Shown: in pieces, positions 36,178-45,173 of the stretch
Layout: every line of letters begins with the position of its first letter
Position numbering within the stretch: position 1 is the first letter of the stretch
Source: Hyphomicrobiaceae bacterium
Lineage (GTDB): Bacteria; Pseudomonadota; Alphaproteobacteria; Rhizobiales; Hyphomicrobiaceae
NCBI GenBank assembly: GCA_023384095.1
Contig: JAHDXT010000014.1
Coordinates: 27,607 to 91,606 of the forward strand
Direction of reading: 5' to 3'
DNA length: 64,000 nt
Notes under the pieces: model-generated
Database searches by the model: none
The model's input: the letters and a program-made list of their open reading frames with translations, nothing else
Told to the model about the DNA's origin: nothing
Program-made: the position numbers and the translations under genes

Positions 36178-36912
36178 TCAGATCAGCCGCAACCCTTTTA
36201 GGCTGGCATGCCCTTCGCGGCCGACGATGATGTGATCGTGGAGGGTGATGCCGAGCGGCTTCGCGGCCTCGACGATCTGCCTCGTCATCTCGATGTCCGC
36301 CCGCGAGGGCGTCGGGTCGCCGGAGGGATGGTTGTGGACCAGGACGATGGCGGTCGCCGACAGCTCGAGCGCCCGCTTGACCACCTCGCGCACATAGACC
36401 GGCGTGTGGTCCACGGTCCCTTCCTGCTGCACCTCGTCGGCGATGAGCCGATTTCTCTTGTCCAGGAACAGGATGCGGAACTGCTCCCGGGCTTCGAAGC
36501 CCATCGCCGCCCGGCAGTAGTCGAGCACCTGGCTCCAGGACGAGAGTGCGGGCTGGCGCATGATCTCGCCGCGCATGAGGCGCAGCGCAGCGGCTCTGAC
36601 CAGCTTGAGCTCGGCGATCACGGCCTCGCCGACGTCCTTGACCTCGGCCAGGCGCGATTCCGGCGCATTGATCACCTCGGCGAAGCTGCCGAAGCGGGCG
36701 ATCAGCCGCTTGGAGAGGTCCTTGGTGTCGCGGCGCCGAATGGCGCGGAACAGCACGAGCTCGAGCAGCTCGTAGTCGGGCATCGCATCGGCGCCGCCGG
36801 TCCTGAACCGTTCGCGCAGCCGACTGCGATGACCGGTGTGACCGGGCGCCGCCTCGAAAAAGGAGCCCTGGCCGGACTTGCCGGCCCCGCTGCCGCCGCT
36901 CGCCCCCGTCAT
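36178..36912 (-). CDS. radC: RadC family protein (JAB/MPN metalloprotein)
   Basis: A 244-residue protein. An N-terminal helix-hairpin-helix-type region ([20 protein letters not shown]) precedes the MPN domain with the zinc motif [14 protein letters not shown], preceded by a conserved Glu strand. Despite the name, a role in DNA repair is not established; related MPN proteins are isopeptidases or nucleases. The first 20 residues are Gly/Ser-rich. It lies next to map in the same direction, a common arrangement in this order. Confidence 0.93.
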   Translation of the reverse strand: MTGASGGSGAGKSGQGSFFEAAPGHTGHRSRLRERFRTGGADAMPDYELLELVLFRAIRRRDTKDLSKRLIARFGSFAEVINAPESRLAEVKDVGEAVIAELKLVRAAALRLMRGEIMRQPALSSWSQVLDYCRAAMGFEAREQFRILFLDKRNRLIADEVQQEGTVDHTPVYVREVVKRALELSATAIVLVHNHPSGDPTPSRADIEMTRQIVEAAKPLGITLHDHIIVGREGHASLKGLRLI

Positions 36913-36946
36913 GGGCTTGCCCCCCTCAGCAAACCCGGCCGCCGCC

Positions 36947-37759
36947 TCAGCCCGGGCGATGCAGCCCGGCCGGCGAGTAGGTGAAGACCTCGCATCCCGT
37001 CTCGGTGACGCCGACGGTGTGCTCGAACTGCGCCGACAGCTCCCGGTCCCGTGTCACGGCCGTCCAGCCGTCGGGCAGGATCTTCACGTGCGCCTTGCCG
37101 AGATTGATCATCGGCTCGATGGTGAAGAGCATGCCGGGCTTGAGCTCCGGCCCCTCGCCGGGGCTGCCGTAGTGCAAGATGTTCGGCCGATCGTGGAACA
37201 CGCGGCCGAGCCCGTGACCGCAGAAGTCCCTGACCACGCTGCAGCGCTCCGACTCGGCATAGGACTGGATCGCTGCGCCGATGTGCCCGGTGGTGTGCCC
37301 CGGCTTGACCGCCGCGACGCCGCGCATCAGGGCCTCGTAGGTCACGTCGATCAGTCTGCCGGCCCTGCGGCTGATCTCGCCGACGGGGTACATGCGGCTC
37401 GTGTCGCCATACCAGCCGTCGACGATCAGCGTCACGTCGATATTGACGATGTCGCCCTCGCGCAGCGGCTTGGGGCCGGGAATGCCGTGGCAGACCACAT
37501 GGTTGATGGACGTGCAGATCGACTTGGGGAACCCGCGGTAGTTGAGCGGCGCCGGGATCGCGTCGTGATCCATGGCGAACTCGAACACGAGGTCGTCGAG
37601 TCGCTCGGTGCTGACGCCCGGCTTCACATGGGGCACCAGCAGGTCGAGCGCCGCAGCGGCAAGCTGGCCAGCTTTGCGCATTCCGGCGAAGGCGTCGGGA
37701 CCATGGAGCCTGATGCGGCCGTCGCGCTGGTCGGCGCGACTGAGATCGAGATTGGACAT
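36947..37759 (-). CDS. map: Methionine aminopeptidase, type I
   Basis: A 270-residue enzyme that removes the initiator Met from new proteins. The five metal ligands are present: two Asp in [19 protein letters not shown] (first and second D clusters), His in [12 protein letters not shown], Glu in FTIEPM, and Glu in [10 protein letters not shown]. The start is the ATG at 37759, which gives the usual MSNLDLS.. opening; the frame is open for 59 more codons upstream without family character. It is followed 34 bases later by radC. Confidence 0.96.
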   Translation of the reverse strand: MSNLDLSRADQRDGRIRLHGPDAFAGMRKAGQLAAAALDLLVPHVKPGVSTERLDDLVFEFAMDHDAIPAPLNYRGFPKSICTSINHVVCHGIPGPKPLREGDIVNIDVTLIVDGWYGDTSRMYPVGEISRRAGRLIDVTYEALMRGVAAVKPGHTTGHIGAAIQSYAESERCSVVRDFCGHGLGRVFHDRPNILHYGSPGEGPELKPGMLFTIEPMINLGKAHVKILPDGWTAVTRDRELSAQFEHTVGVTETGCEVFTYSPAGLHRPG

Positions 37760-37870
37760 CGATTGCGTGCTTCTTGACCTTGGGGGTGGCGCAGATCTGG
37801 AATTTAGTGCAAATGCTCTATTGCGCAATGATTGATACCTCGTTGGATCCTTGCTCGCGGGGGCGTCGAG

Positions 37871-38287
37871 ATGGACACACGTGCGATCGCTACGGCTGCC
37901 TTCGTGGTTCTGCTCGCTGCGCCGGTATCGGCCCAACAGCTCCCGTCCTGGGCCGTCGCCGATATCTGCCGCGCCGACAGCGCGCCCGGCCAGTGCGCCA
38001 TGTTCGAGAGCCGCGCGCGCAATGCCGTCAGCAGCAGCTGGGGCGTCCTGACGCCCGACGTCCAGTCAGCCTGCATCGAGGCGACCCGCTCGCCGGCGGA
38101 TCGGAGCTGGCGGGTCCTGGCCGGCTGCATCGAAATCGAAACCCGGCGCATCAAGAGCAAACGGGCCATCGCAACCCGGGACACGCCAGCCGCCGAGCCC
38201 GAAGCGAAGTCGAGCGCAGAGCCGCCCGCTGCCGCACCCGCTGCCCCGACGCCAGCGACGCCCGCCGAGCCGGCGACAGCGAACTAA
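37871..38287 (+). CDS. Small exported protein of unknown function
   Basis: A 138-residue protein with a signal peptide (about 1-20, cleavage after VSA). A compact middle with three Cys (DICRADSAPGQCAMF and QSACIEATRS) and a fourth (LAGCIEIE) is followed by a Pro/Ala-rich low-complexity tail from about residue 105. I do not recognise a family. The four Cys suggest disulfides in the periplasm. It is divergent from map. Confidence 0.72.
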   Translation: MDTRAIATAAFVVLLAAPVSAQQLPSWAVADICRADSAPGQCAMFESRARNAVSSSWGVLTPDVQSACIEATRSPADRSWRVLAGCIEIETRRIKSKRAIATRDTPAAEPEAKSSAEPPAAAPAAPTPATPAEPATAN

Positions 38288-38350
38288 GGCGTTATCCGAT
38301 CAAGCTGGGTCCGGGCACTTCGCAGCCGCGCACGAGCGCGTGAAGCGGGA

Positions 38351-38392
38351 TCAGCCGCTCACCAGCCTTGCCGACCCTCGATGACGAAACGG
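38351..38392 (+). repeat. Dispersed repeat (family D), copy 2, short
   Basis: TCAGCCGCTCACCAGCCTTG followed by CCGACCCTCGATGACGAAAC. The first 42 bases match the copies at 25031 and 63418, after which the sequence diverges. Confidence 0.78.
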
Positions 38393-38744
38393 GTGTAGCA
38401 GAGGTCGCCCCGGTTTGTTGATGCTTGGAGCTCGTGGGTCGGCCAGGTTTCGCTGCAGGCCGCGCCGGGGCTGACCCCGTCTTGCCCGCTGAAACGCATC
38501 ACGGATTTCCGACTTCGCGGAAATGACGGATCGGGTGGGCGCAACGGCGGCGCCATCCGGCCGCGCACCTGCCTGGCGCGACCGTTTCATTCCCATCCGC
38601 CCGCCCACACTTACCGTCATGTACCGTCATGCCAGCGCAGGCGGGTATCTGCGATCCGCCGCCACTTCGCTTCCGCGCCGATGGGGTTTTGATGCCTCGA
38701 CGCTCGCGATTCAGTCGGGTTCGGGGCTCCCGGATCGTTTCGTT

Positions 38745-38763
38745 TCAGACCCGGCGGGTCTGA
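38745..38763. repeat. Palindromic GGGTCAGACCC-type repeat, copy 4
   Basis: TCAGACCCG and CGGGTCTGA arms, the same palindrome as at 24988-25009. Confidence 0.72.
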
Positions 38764-38771
38764 CCACCTCC

Positions 38772-38912
38772 CTGCTGCGGCCGGGATGACAACCTTGCCA
38801 AGCTGTCCCCATGTCATCCCGGCCGGAGCGCGAAGAGCCGGGATCCAGGGGCCAAAGGCACTGGTCGGGGGCCGTGTCCGATGCCATTCGATCGGAAAAC
38901 GGTCTACGCGCC
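38772..38912 (-). repeat. Dispersed repeat (family B), copy 3, reversed
   Basis: Read on the minus strand it matches 24671-24806: CGATCGAA..CATCG, GACCAGTGCCTTTGGCCCCT, CCCGGCTCTTCGCGCTCCGG, the GATGACATGGGG core and GTCATCCCGGCCGCAGCAG. It lies immediately beyond the carbamoyltransferase stop. Confidence 0.82.
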
Positions 38913-38913
38913 C

Positions 38914-40659
38914 TCAACCCGCATATTCGCTTGCGTCCCTGTCGACGGCGGCCGCGGTGCTGCGGTCGCTCGTGTAATAGTCGCCCATGACGAGCACATC
39001 GAGACCGGTCGCGAGATAGCAGGATACCGCCTCGCGAGGATGCTCGACGATCGGCTCCTGGCGGTTGAAGCTCGTGTTGAGCAGCACGGGCACACCGGTC
39101 AGCTTCGCGAATGCCTCGATCACGCCGTGGTAGCGCGGGTTGGCGCTACGCTCCACGGTCTGAATCCGTCCGGTTCCGTCGACGTGGACGGCCGCGGGGA
39201 TGAGGTGCGCCTTGTCGGCGCGCACCCGCGGCGCCAGCGTCATGAACGGGTCCGGCTGGTCGAGGTGAAAGAGCTCCGCGGCGCGCTCGAGAAGCACCGC
39301 GGGCGCGAACGGCCGGAAGCTCTCGCGGTGCTTCACGCGCGCGTTGATGATGTCCTTCATCTCGGCGCGGCGCGGATCGGCCAGGATCGAGCGGTTGCCG
39401 AGAGCGCGCGGGCCCATCTCGGAGCGGCCCTGGAACCAGCCGACGATCTTGCCCGCGGCGAGGTCCTGCGCCACGCGCTCGATGAGCTCCGCCTCCGCGA
39501 GGCGTTCGCCTGCGAGTCCGCCCTCGGCGAGCGCAGCCTCGATCTCGCGATCGCTGTAAGGCCGGCCATAGAACGGATGCGTCAGCTCGAACCGCCGGGG
39601 CTGGCCGAGGCTCTGGTGGTGATGCCACAGCGCGCTGCCGAGCGGCGCGCCGGTATCGGAGGCGCAGGGCGGCACCCACACCCGGTCGAAGCCGGCCTCC
39701 GCCAGGACCCGCGCATTGGCGACGCAATTGAGCCCCACCCCGCCACTGATGCACAGTTGCCTCGCACCGGAGGTGCGGCGCAGCCCGCGCGCCATGTGCA
39801 GCACGATCTCCTCGGTGACCGTCTGCAGCGCCCGGGCAATGTCCCGGTGCCGGTCCCTCAGCTCCTCGCCCGGCTGGCGGGACGGCCCAAACACCTCGAG
39901 GAAGCGGCGCGTGAACGGCCTCAGCTCGCCGAACGCGTCGAAGCTGAAATAATCGAAGTTGACCTGGTAGCGGCCCTCGGGCGTCGGCCGGACGAGGTCG
40001 CGGAAAGCTGCCACGTAGGTATCCTCGCCATAGGCGGCGAGCGCCATCACCTTGCCCTCGTCGGAGAACCCGAACCCGAGGTGCTTGGTGACGAAGGTGT
40101 AGACCACGCCGAGAGAGTTGAAGATGCCCGTCTGCCAGAGCCGCTCCAGCCGGTTGCCGCGCCCGATGTAGGCGCTCGTCGAGGCATCGTCGCCGTAGCC
40201 GTCCATGACCAGCACGGCGGCCTCCTCGAACGGGCTGACGAAGAAGCTCGCGGCGTGGGCGTCATGGTGGCCGACGTTGACGATGGGCGGCAGCTTTACC
40301 GCGCCGAGGTGTTTTTCCAGCTTGCGCGCGAGGAACGAGTTCAGCAGCACGATGTCGTTGTCCTGCGGCGAATGCGATGCCTGCAGGACGAGGCTCAGGC
40401 TCCAAGGGAGCCGTCCGAGCACCGCACGCAGGAAGGTCCGGCGCAGGCGCGAGACATCCCAAGGCGTGGTGATGACGTCGATCCGTCCGAGGCCCTCCAC
40501 GAATTCGCCCAGCGCCGCTTTCAGGGCGCGCTTCGGGAACCGCTTCGTGCGCTTCTTGCGGTTGAACCGCTCCTCCTCGAGCACCAGCTCGGGAACGCCA
40601 TCCTGCAGGATTGCCAGGCCGCTGTCGTGGGTGGCCCCAACCAGTCCGAGAATCCGCAC
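38914..40659 (-). CDS. Carbamoyltransferase, NodU/TobZ/CmcH type
   Basis: A 581-residue protein. The N-terminal Kae1-like domain has the opening GATHDSGLAI, the metal-binding GHHDAHAASFF and VMDGYGDDAS. The C-terminal domain (from about residue 385) has FQGRSEMGPRALGNRSILADPR and VLLNTSFNRQEPIVEHP, all hallmarks of the family. Using carbamoyl phosphate and ATP it transfers a carbamoyl group to a hydroxyl of a sugar or natural product (nodulation factor, antibiotic or polysaccharide). No biosynthetic cluster adjoins it, so the acceptor is unknown. The glycan genes at 27-31 kb are a possible link. Confidence 0.92.
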   Translation of the reverse strand: MRILGLVGATHDSGLAILQDGVPELVLEEERFNRKKRTKRFPKRALKAALGEFVEGLGRIDVITTPWDVSRLRRTFLRAVLGRLPWSLSLVLQASHSPQDNDIVLLNSFLARKLEKHLGAVKLPPIVNVGHHDAHAASFFVSPFEEAAVLVMDGYGDDASTSAYIGRGNRLERLWQTGIFNSLGVVYTFVTKHLGFGFSDEGKVMALAAYGEDTYVAAFRDLVRPTPEGRYQVNFDYFSFDAFGELRPFTRRFLEVFGPSRQPGEELRDRHRDIARALQTVTEEIVLHMARGLRRTSGARQLCISGGVGLNCVANARVLAEAGFDRVWVPPCASDTGAPLGSALWHHHQSLGQPRRFELTHPFYGRPYSDREIEAALAEGGLAGERLAEAELIERVAQDLAAGKIVGWFQGRSEMGPRALGNRSILADPRRAEMKDIINARVKHRESFRPFAPAVLLERAAELFHLDQPDPFMTLAPRVRADKAHLIPAAVHVDGTGRIQTVERSANPRYHGVIEAFAKLTGVPVLLNTSFNRQEPIVEHPREAVSCYLATGLDVLVMGDYYTSDRSTAAAVDRDASEYAG

Positions 40660-40699
40660 CTGACCTCATCCCAGTGACAGGTTGGACAGGCGGCGAGCC

Positions 40700-43600
40700 T
40701 CAATCGTGCCGCCCATGGCAATGCTTATACTTTTTCCCCGACCCGCAGGGACAGGGCGCGTTGCGGGCGACCTTGCCCCACGTCGCAGGGTCGCGCGGGT
40801 CGAGGCGGGCCGCACGCGCCCGTGTCTGCAGCGGCGCGCGGCGGTCGCGGTCGCCCGGGATCGCCATCTCCTCGGCGGCGAGTGCAGCGTCCGCCATCGC
40901 GAACTCGTCGAAGCCAGTCGTAGCGTCGACGTGATGGGCCTGCATCGGCGGCAGGTCGACGGGCTGCAGCATCGGCTGCTCCTCGGGCGGCGCCAGCTCG
41001 ACGTGCATGAGCTGGCCCGTCACCGCCTCGCGGAGCTTCGCCAGCAGGGCCTGGAACAGGACGAAGGCCTCGCTCTTGTACTCGTTCAGCGGGTCGCGCT
41101 GGCCGTAGGCGCGGAAGCCGATGACCTGCCGCAGGTGCTCGAGCGTGACGAGGTGCTCCCGCCACAGGTGATCGAGCGTCTGCAGCAGGACCATCTTCTC
41201 GATCTGGCGGAACATCTCGGGGCCGATGTCGCCCGACTTCTGCTCCGACTTGGCATCGGCAGCCTCGATCAGCCGCTCGCGGATCTCCTGGTCGGCGATA
41301 CCTTCCTCGGCGGCCCATGCCGCGATCGGCAGCTCGAGCCCGAGGATGCCCTGCACCTCGGCCTGCAGGCCTGCCGCGTCCCATTGCTCGGCATAGGCGT
41401 TCTCCGGGATGTGGCGCTGGACCAGCTCCTCGATCACCTCGTGGCGCATGTCGGCGACGGCCTCGCTGACGTCGTCCTGGCCCATGATGTCGATGCGCTG
41501 GTCGAAGATGACCTTGCGCTGGTCGTTCATCACGTCGTCGTACTTAAGGATCTGCTTGCGGATATCGAAGTTGCGCGCCTCGACCTTGCGCTGCGCCATC
41601 TCCAGCGACTTGTTCATCCACGGGTGGATGATCGCCTCGCCTTCCTGCAGCCCCAGCGTCCGCAGCACCCCGTCCATGCGGTTCGAGCCGAAGATCCGCA
41701 TCAGATCGTCTTCGAGGGACAGGTAAAACTTCGAGCGGCCGGGGTCGCCCTGGCGGCCCGAGCGGCCGCGGAGCTGGTTGTCGACCCGGCGGCTCTCGTG
41801 CCGCTCCGTGCCGATGACGTAGAGCCCGCCCGGCTTGACGATGGTCTTCGCCGGCTTCTTGCCCTTTGCCGGCTCTGCCTCGAAGTCCTCCTCGGCCTTG
41901 AGGACCTGGCTCTTCTTCTCCGCGACGTCCAGCTCGATCTTATACCTCATCTCGTCGATCTCGATGCATTTTCCCGTAATTGCATCTCGCTGCTCATCGA
42001 CATCGATTGGATTTTGCTGCGAATCGGCCTCTTCCTGGAGCCAGATGGTCATCAGATGCTCGACCCATGAGTCGATGCTGTTGTGAGCACTGTCGCCTGA
42101 TCTGGCGGGCGGCCTTATTCCGCGATATGAGCTCCCGAACAACTCGCGTTCATCTTTGGTCAGCACCAGTCGCGCCGACGCTCGCGACATCAGCAGATCG
42201 AACCCTTCGGTGCCGATCGCTCTCGGCAATCGACCCGCATCACGCTCGGAGCGGATCCAACCCTTCAGACGATACTCTGCGTTGCCGCCGAGCTGGATGT
42301 CGGTGCCGCGGCCAGCCATATTGGTGGCGATCGTGACCGTGCCCGGTACGCCGGCCTGGGCGATGATGTAGGCCTCCTGCTCGTGGTAGCGGGCATTGAG
42401 CACCTGGTGCGGAACACCTTTCTGCTTCAGCCGCTCCGACAGGAGCTCGCTCTTCTCGATGGACACGGTGCCGACGAGCACGGGCTGCCCCCGCTTCTGC
42501 GCCGACTCGATCTCGCGGATGATGGCGTCCCACTTCTCGTCGGCCGTACGATAGATCTCGTCGTCCTCGTCGAGGCGCGCGACCGGCAGGTTTGTGGGGA
42601 TCTCGAGCACGTCGAGCCCGTAGATGTCCATGAACTCGTTGGCTTCCGTCGCCGCCGTGCCGGTCATGCCGGCCAGCTTCTCGTACAGGCGGAAGTAGTT
42701 CTGGAAGGTGATCGAGGCCAGAGTCTGGTTCTCGGGCTGGATCTCGACCTTCTCCTTGGCCTCGAGCGCCTGGTGCAGGCCCTCCGAATAACGACGGCCG
42801 GGCATCATGCGGCCGGTGAACTCGTCGATGATGACGACCTGGCCGCCCTTGACGATGTAGTCACGGTCGCGCTGGAACAAGGCGTGCGCCTTCAACGCCT
42901 GATTGACGTGGTGGACGACGGTGACGTTCTCGATGTCGTAGAGAGGTCCCTTGAGCAGGCCGGCGGCCTCGAGCATCTGCTCGATCTTCTCGTTGCCGGT
43001 CTCCGACAGCGATACCGAGCGCTGCTTCTCGTCGAGCTCGTAGTCCTCCTTGGAGAGGCGGGGAATGAACGTGTCGATCGCGTTGTAGAGCTCGGCGCGA
43101 TCCTCCACAGGGCCTGAGATGATGAGGGGCGTGCGCGCCTCGTCGATCAGGATCGAGTCCACCTCGTCGACGATGGCATAGTAGTGACCGCGCTGAACCA
43201 TCTCGTCGCGGCTCATCTTCATGTTGTCGCGGAGATAGTCGAACCCGAGCTCGTTGTTGGTGCCGTAGGTGACGTCGCAGGCGTACTGCGCGTGCCGCTG
43301 GGCGTCGTCGAGGTCGTGCACGATGCAGCCGACGGTCAGGCCGAGAAACTTGTAGATCTCGCCCATCCACTCGGCGTCGCGCTTGGCCAGGTAGTCGTTG
43401 ACCGTGACCACGTGCACGCCGCGCCCGGTGAGCGCATTGAGGTACACGGGCAGCGTGGCGACCAGCGTCTTGCCCTCGCCGGTCTTCATCTCCGAGATCT
43501 TGCCCTGATGGAGGACGATGCCTCCCACGAGCTGCACGTCGAAGTGGCGCTGCCCGAGCGTGCGCTTGGCCGCCTCGCGCACGGTCGCAAAGGCCGGCAC

Positions 43601-43798
43601 GAGAAGCTCGTCGAGCGCCTTGCCGCCTGCGAGCTGCTGGCGGAACTGGTCCGTGCGGGCGCGCAGCTCCGCGTCGGTCAGACCGGCAATCTCCGGCTCC
43701 AGGTCGTTGATTGCGGCTATAGCAACGCGGTGCGATCTGATCCTGCGGTCGTTGGATGAGCCGAAGAACTTCGTCGCGAGCGAGCCCAGTGAAAGCAT
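40700..43798 (-). CDS. secA: Preprotein translocase ATPase SecA with a large insert
   Basis: A 1032-residue SecA, longer than the usual 900-950. It pushes secretory proteins through SecYEG. The standard parts are present: Walker [10 protein letters not shown], Walker [51 protein letters not shown], and the C-terminal zinc motif [14 protein letters not shown]. Between GGN (residue 506) and the GGLYVIGTE strand (from 657) there are about 150 residues where E. coli SecA has about 33. This insert is in frame, with 42001-42060 near 52% GC by hand count, lower than the flanks. The key motifs are otherwise intact, so the protein should work. Confidence 0.96.
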   Translation of the reverse strand: MLSLGSLATKFFGSSNDRRIRSHRVAIAAINDLEPEIAGLTDAELRARTDQFRQQLAGGKALDELLVPAFATVREAAKRTLGQRHFDVQLVGGIVLHQGKISEMKTGEGKTLVATLPVYLNALTGRGVHVVTVNDYLAKRDAEWMGEIYKFLGLTVGCIVHDLDDAQRHAQYACDVTYGTNNELGFDYLRDNMKMSRDEMVQRGHYYAIVDEVDSILIDEARTPLIISGPVEDRAELYNAIDTFIPRLSKEDYELDEKQRSVSLSETGNEKIEQMLEAAGLLKGPLYDIENVTVVHHVNQALKAHALFQRDRDYIVKGGQVVIIDEFTGRMMPGRRYSEGLHQALEAKEKVEIQPENQTLASITFQNYFRLYEKLAGMTGTAATEANEFMDIYGLDVLEIPTNLPVARLDEDDEIYRTADEKWDAIIREIESAQKRGQPVLVGTVSIEKSELLSERLKQKGVPHQVLNARYHEQEAYIIAQAGVPGTVTIATNMAGRGTDIQLGGNAEYRLKGWIRSERDAGRLPRAIGTEGFDLLMSRASARLVLTKDERELFGSSYRGIRPPARSGDSAHNSIDSWVEHLMTIWLQEEADSQQNPIDVDEQRDAITGKCIEIDEMRYKIELDVAEKKSQVLKAEEDFEAEPAKGKKPAKTIVKPGGLYVIGTERHESRRVDNQLRGRSGRQGDPGRSKFYLSLEDDLMRIFGSNRMDGVLRTLGLQEGEAIIHPWMNKSLEMAQRKVEARNFDIRKQILKYDDVMNDQRKVIFDQRIDIMGQDDVSEAVADMRHEVIEELVQRHIPENAYAEQWDAAGLQAEVQGILGLELPIAAWAAEEGIADQEIRERLIEAADAKSEQKSGDIGPEMFRQIEKMVLLQTLDHLWREHLVTLEHLRQVIGFRAYGQRDPLNEYKSEAFVLFQALLAKLREAVTGQLMHVELAPPEEQPMLQPVDLPPMQAHHVDATTGFDEFAMADAALAAEEMAIPGDRDRRAPLQTRARAARLDPRDPATWGKVARNAPCPCGSGKKYKHCHGRHD

Positions 43799-43944
43799 GT
43801 GAATCGATCCTCAGCAGGCAAGACCAGCGCCGTTGGCCCGGTCACACGTGCTCGCGACGGGTGAAGCGCACGAGGGACTGACCGGGTGAGGCGCGAACAG
43901 GCGAGCGGGCGACCGGCGGCCGGGGAATGCCACTCGTGGAGGAG

Positions 43945-43973
43945 AGATAAGAAGCCGGGCCGGCAAATGTCAA
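43945..43973 (-). promoter_or_regulatory. Candidate sigma-70 promoter for secA
   Basis: On the minus strand, TTGACA (43973-43968), a 17-base spacer, then TTATCT (43950-43945), about 147 bases upstream of the secA start. A perfect -35 and an acceptable -10 at ideal spacing make this the most convincing promoter I see in the window. The remaining part of the 43799-44158 gap shows no gene. Confidence 0.6.
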
Positions 43974-44041
43974 TCAATCGGGCGCGACAGTTGGTCATGC
44001 CGGGATCTCGCAAAATTGCCGGCTCCTCACTGAATGTTAAC

Positions 44042-44070
44042 TTGGCAAAGCCGGAACGCCCGTCTAACCA
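44042..44070 (+). promoter_or_regulatory. Weak candidate promoter for the parvulin gene
   Basis: TTGGCA (44042-44047), a 17-base spacer, TAACCA (44065-44070), 89 bases before the GTG start of the peptidyl-prolyl isomerase gene. The -35 and spacing fit sigma-70 and the -10 is poor. Confidence 0.3.
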
Positions 44071-44158
44071 TCGGGCCGGCCTAGGTTCTAATGCATGCGA
44101 CGTTCACGACCGCGTGATCCCGCGGCTGCCCGTCCCGTGACCAGCAAGGAACATTTCC

Positions 44159-45031
44159 GTGACCTCGAGAACGAGACTGGGCATCGTGGCGGCCGCATTG
44201 GCGGGCGGCCTGGCCTTCGCCCCCCTGCCATTCGCCGCGGCCCAGGACCCGGTGGTGGCCACCGTCAACGGCAAGAACATCACAGAGGCCGATATCAGGC
44301 TGGCCGAAACCGAAATCGGCTCCGATCTCGGCACTCTGCCGGAGGCCACCAAGCGTCGCGTGCTGGTCGAATACCTGATCGAGAACCAGCTCTTCGCCGA
44401 GGCGGCCGAAGGCGACAAGCTGGCGTCCAGCAACGATTTCGACGGGCGTATGCAGTACTGGCGCCGCCGGGCGCTGCGCGACACCTATTTCGACAAGAGC
44501 GTCAAGGGCGCCGTGAGCGAGGCCGACGCCCGCCGCTTCTATGACGAGCAGGTGAAGCAGCTCAAGCCCGAGGAGGAGGTCAAGGCGCGCCACATCCTCG
44601 TCGAGAGCGAGGACAAGGCCAAGGAGATCGCCGAGAAGATCGCGCACGGTGCCGATTTCGCCGAGATGGCCAAGGAGTTCTCGAAAGACCCCGGGACCAA
44701 GGACGAAGGCGGCACGCTCGGCTACTTCAGCCGCGGTCAGATGGTGCCGCAGTTCGAGGAGGCTGCCTTCAAGCTCCAGAAGGGCGACGTCTCGCAGCCC
44801 GTGCAGACGCAGTTCGGCTGGCACCTGATCCAGGTCGAGGACCGCCGCGAGCGCCAGCCGCCGGATTTCGCCGTCATCAAGGAGCGTCTGATGGTTTCGA
44901 TGATCCACCGCAAGGCGCAGGAGATCGCCGCGTCGCTGCGCGGAAAGGCGAAGATCGAGTACGTCGACGCCGAGATCAAGAAGCAGGTCGAGACGGAGAA
45001 GAAGCCCGGCGCACCGGCTCCCAAGCAGTGA
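44159..45031 (+). CDS. Periplasmic peptidyl-prolyl cis-trans isomerase, parvulin (PpiC/SurA-like)
   Basis: A 290-residue protein. The signal peptide (about residues 1-28, ending AAAQD) is followed by a SurA-N-like helical chaperone part (VVATVNGKNITEADIRLAE) and a parvulin domain (about 138-228: VKARHILVESEDKAKEI, EFSKDPGTKDEGGTLGYF, VQTQFGWHLIQVEDRR). The C-terminal tail is Lys-rich. It helps outer-membrane or periplasmic proteins fold after SecA-driven export, which fits its divergent position next to secA. The start is a GTG; no ATG fits the signal peptide. Confidence 0.92.
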   Translation: MTSRTRLGIVAAALAGGLAFAPLPFAAAQDPVVATVNGKNITEADIRLAETEIGSDLGTLPEATKRRVLVEYLIENQLFAEAAEGDKLASSNDFDGRMQYWRRRALRDTYFDKSVKGAVSEADARRFYDEQVKQLKPEEEVKARHILVESEDKAKEIAEKIAHGADFAEMAKEFSKDPGTKDEGGTLGYFSRGQMVPQFEEAAFKLQKGDVSQPVQTQFGWHLIQVEDRRERQPPDFAVIKERLMVSMIHRKAQEIAASLRGKAKIEYVDAEIKKQVETEKKPGAPAPKQ

Positions 45032-45070
45032 GAACGGCTGCAGCCCGACACTGAAGCGATGACGAGAGGG

Positions 45071-45094
45071 GTCCGACCAGGCGGGTCGGACCCT
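45071..45094. repeat. Palindromic GGGTCCGACC repeat, copy 5 (variant)
   Basis: GGGTCCGACC (45071-45080) and GGGTCGGACCC (45085-45095 region) form a hairpin in the gap between the parvulin gene and argJ. It differs from other copies by paired changes that keep the stem, which suggests that the hairpin itself matters. Confidence 0.65.
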
Positions 45095-45173
45095 TGCCGT
45101 TCGTACTCTTGATTTCGACCACCCGATCTGGTTCGTGATGGGCGGCCTGACAGTCTTTAGCTGGGAGGACAGC

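Larger units (their letters stand above)
38288..38913. other. Repeat-filled intergenic region
   Basis: A 626-base gap without a supportable gene. It holds family D (38351-38392), variants of the family A palindrome (about 38476-38524 and 38626-38662), the GGGTCTGA palindrome (38745-38763) and family B (38772-38912, reversed). The clustering suggests an insertion hot spot for such elements. Confidence 0.75.

Noticed and set aside
41835..42280. An intein in SecA
   Set aside because: The insert is only about 115-150 residues, lacks a Cys/Ser at a splice N-junction and a His-Asn C-end, and has no homing endonuclease motifs.
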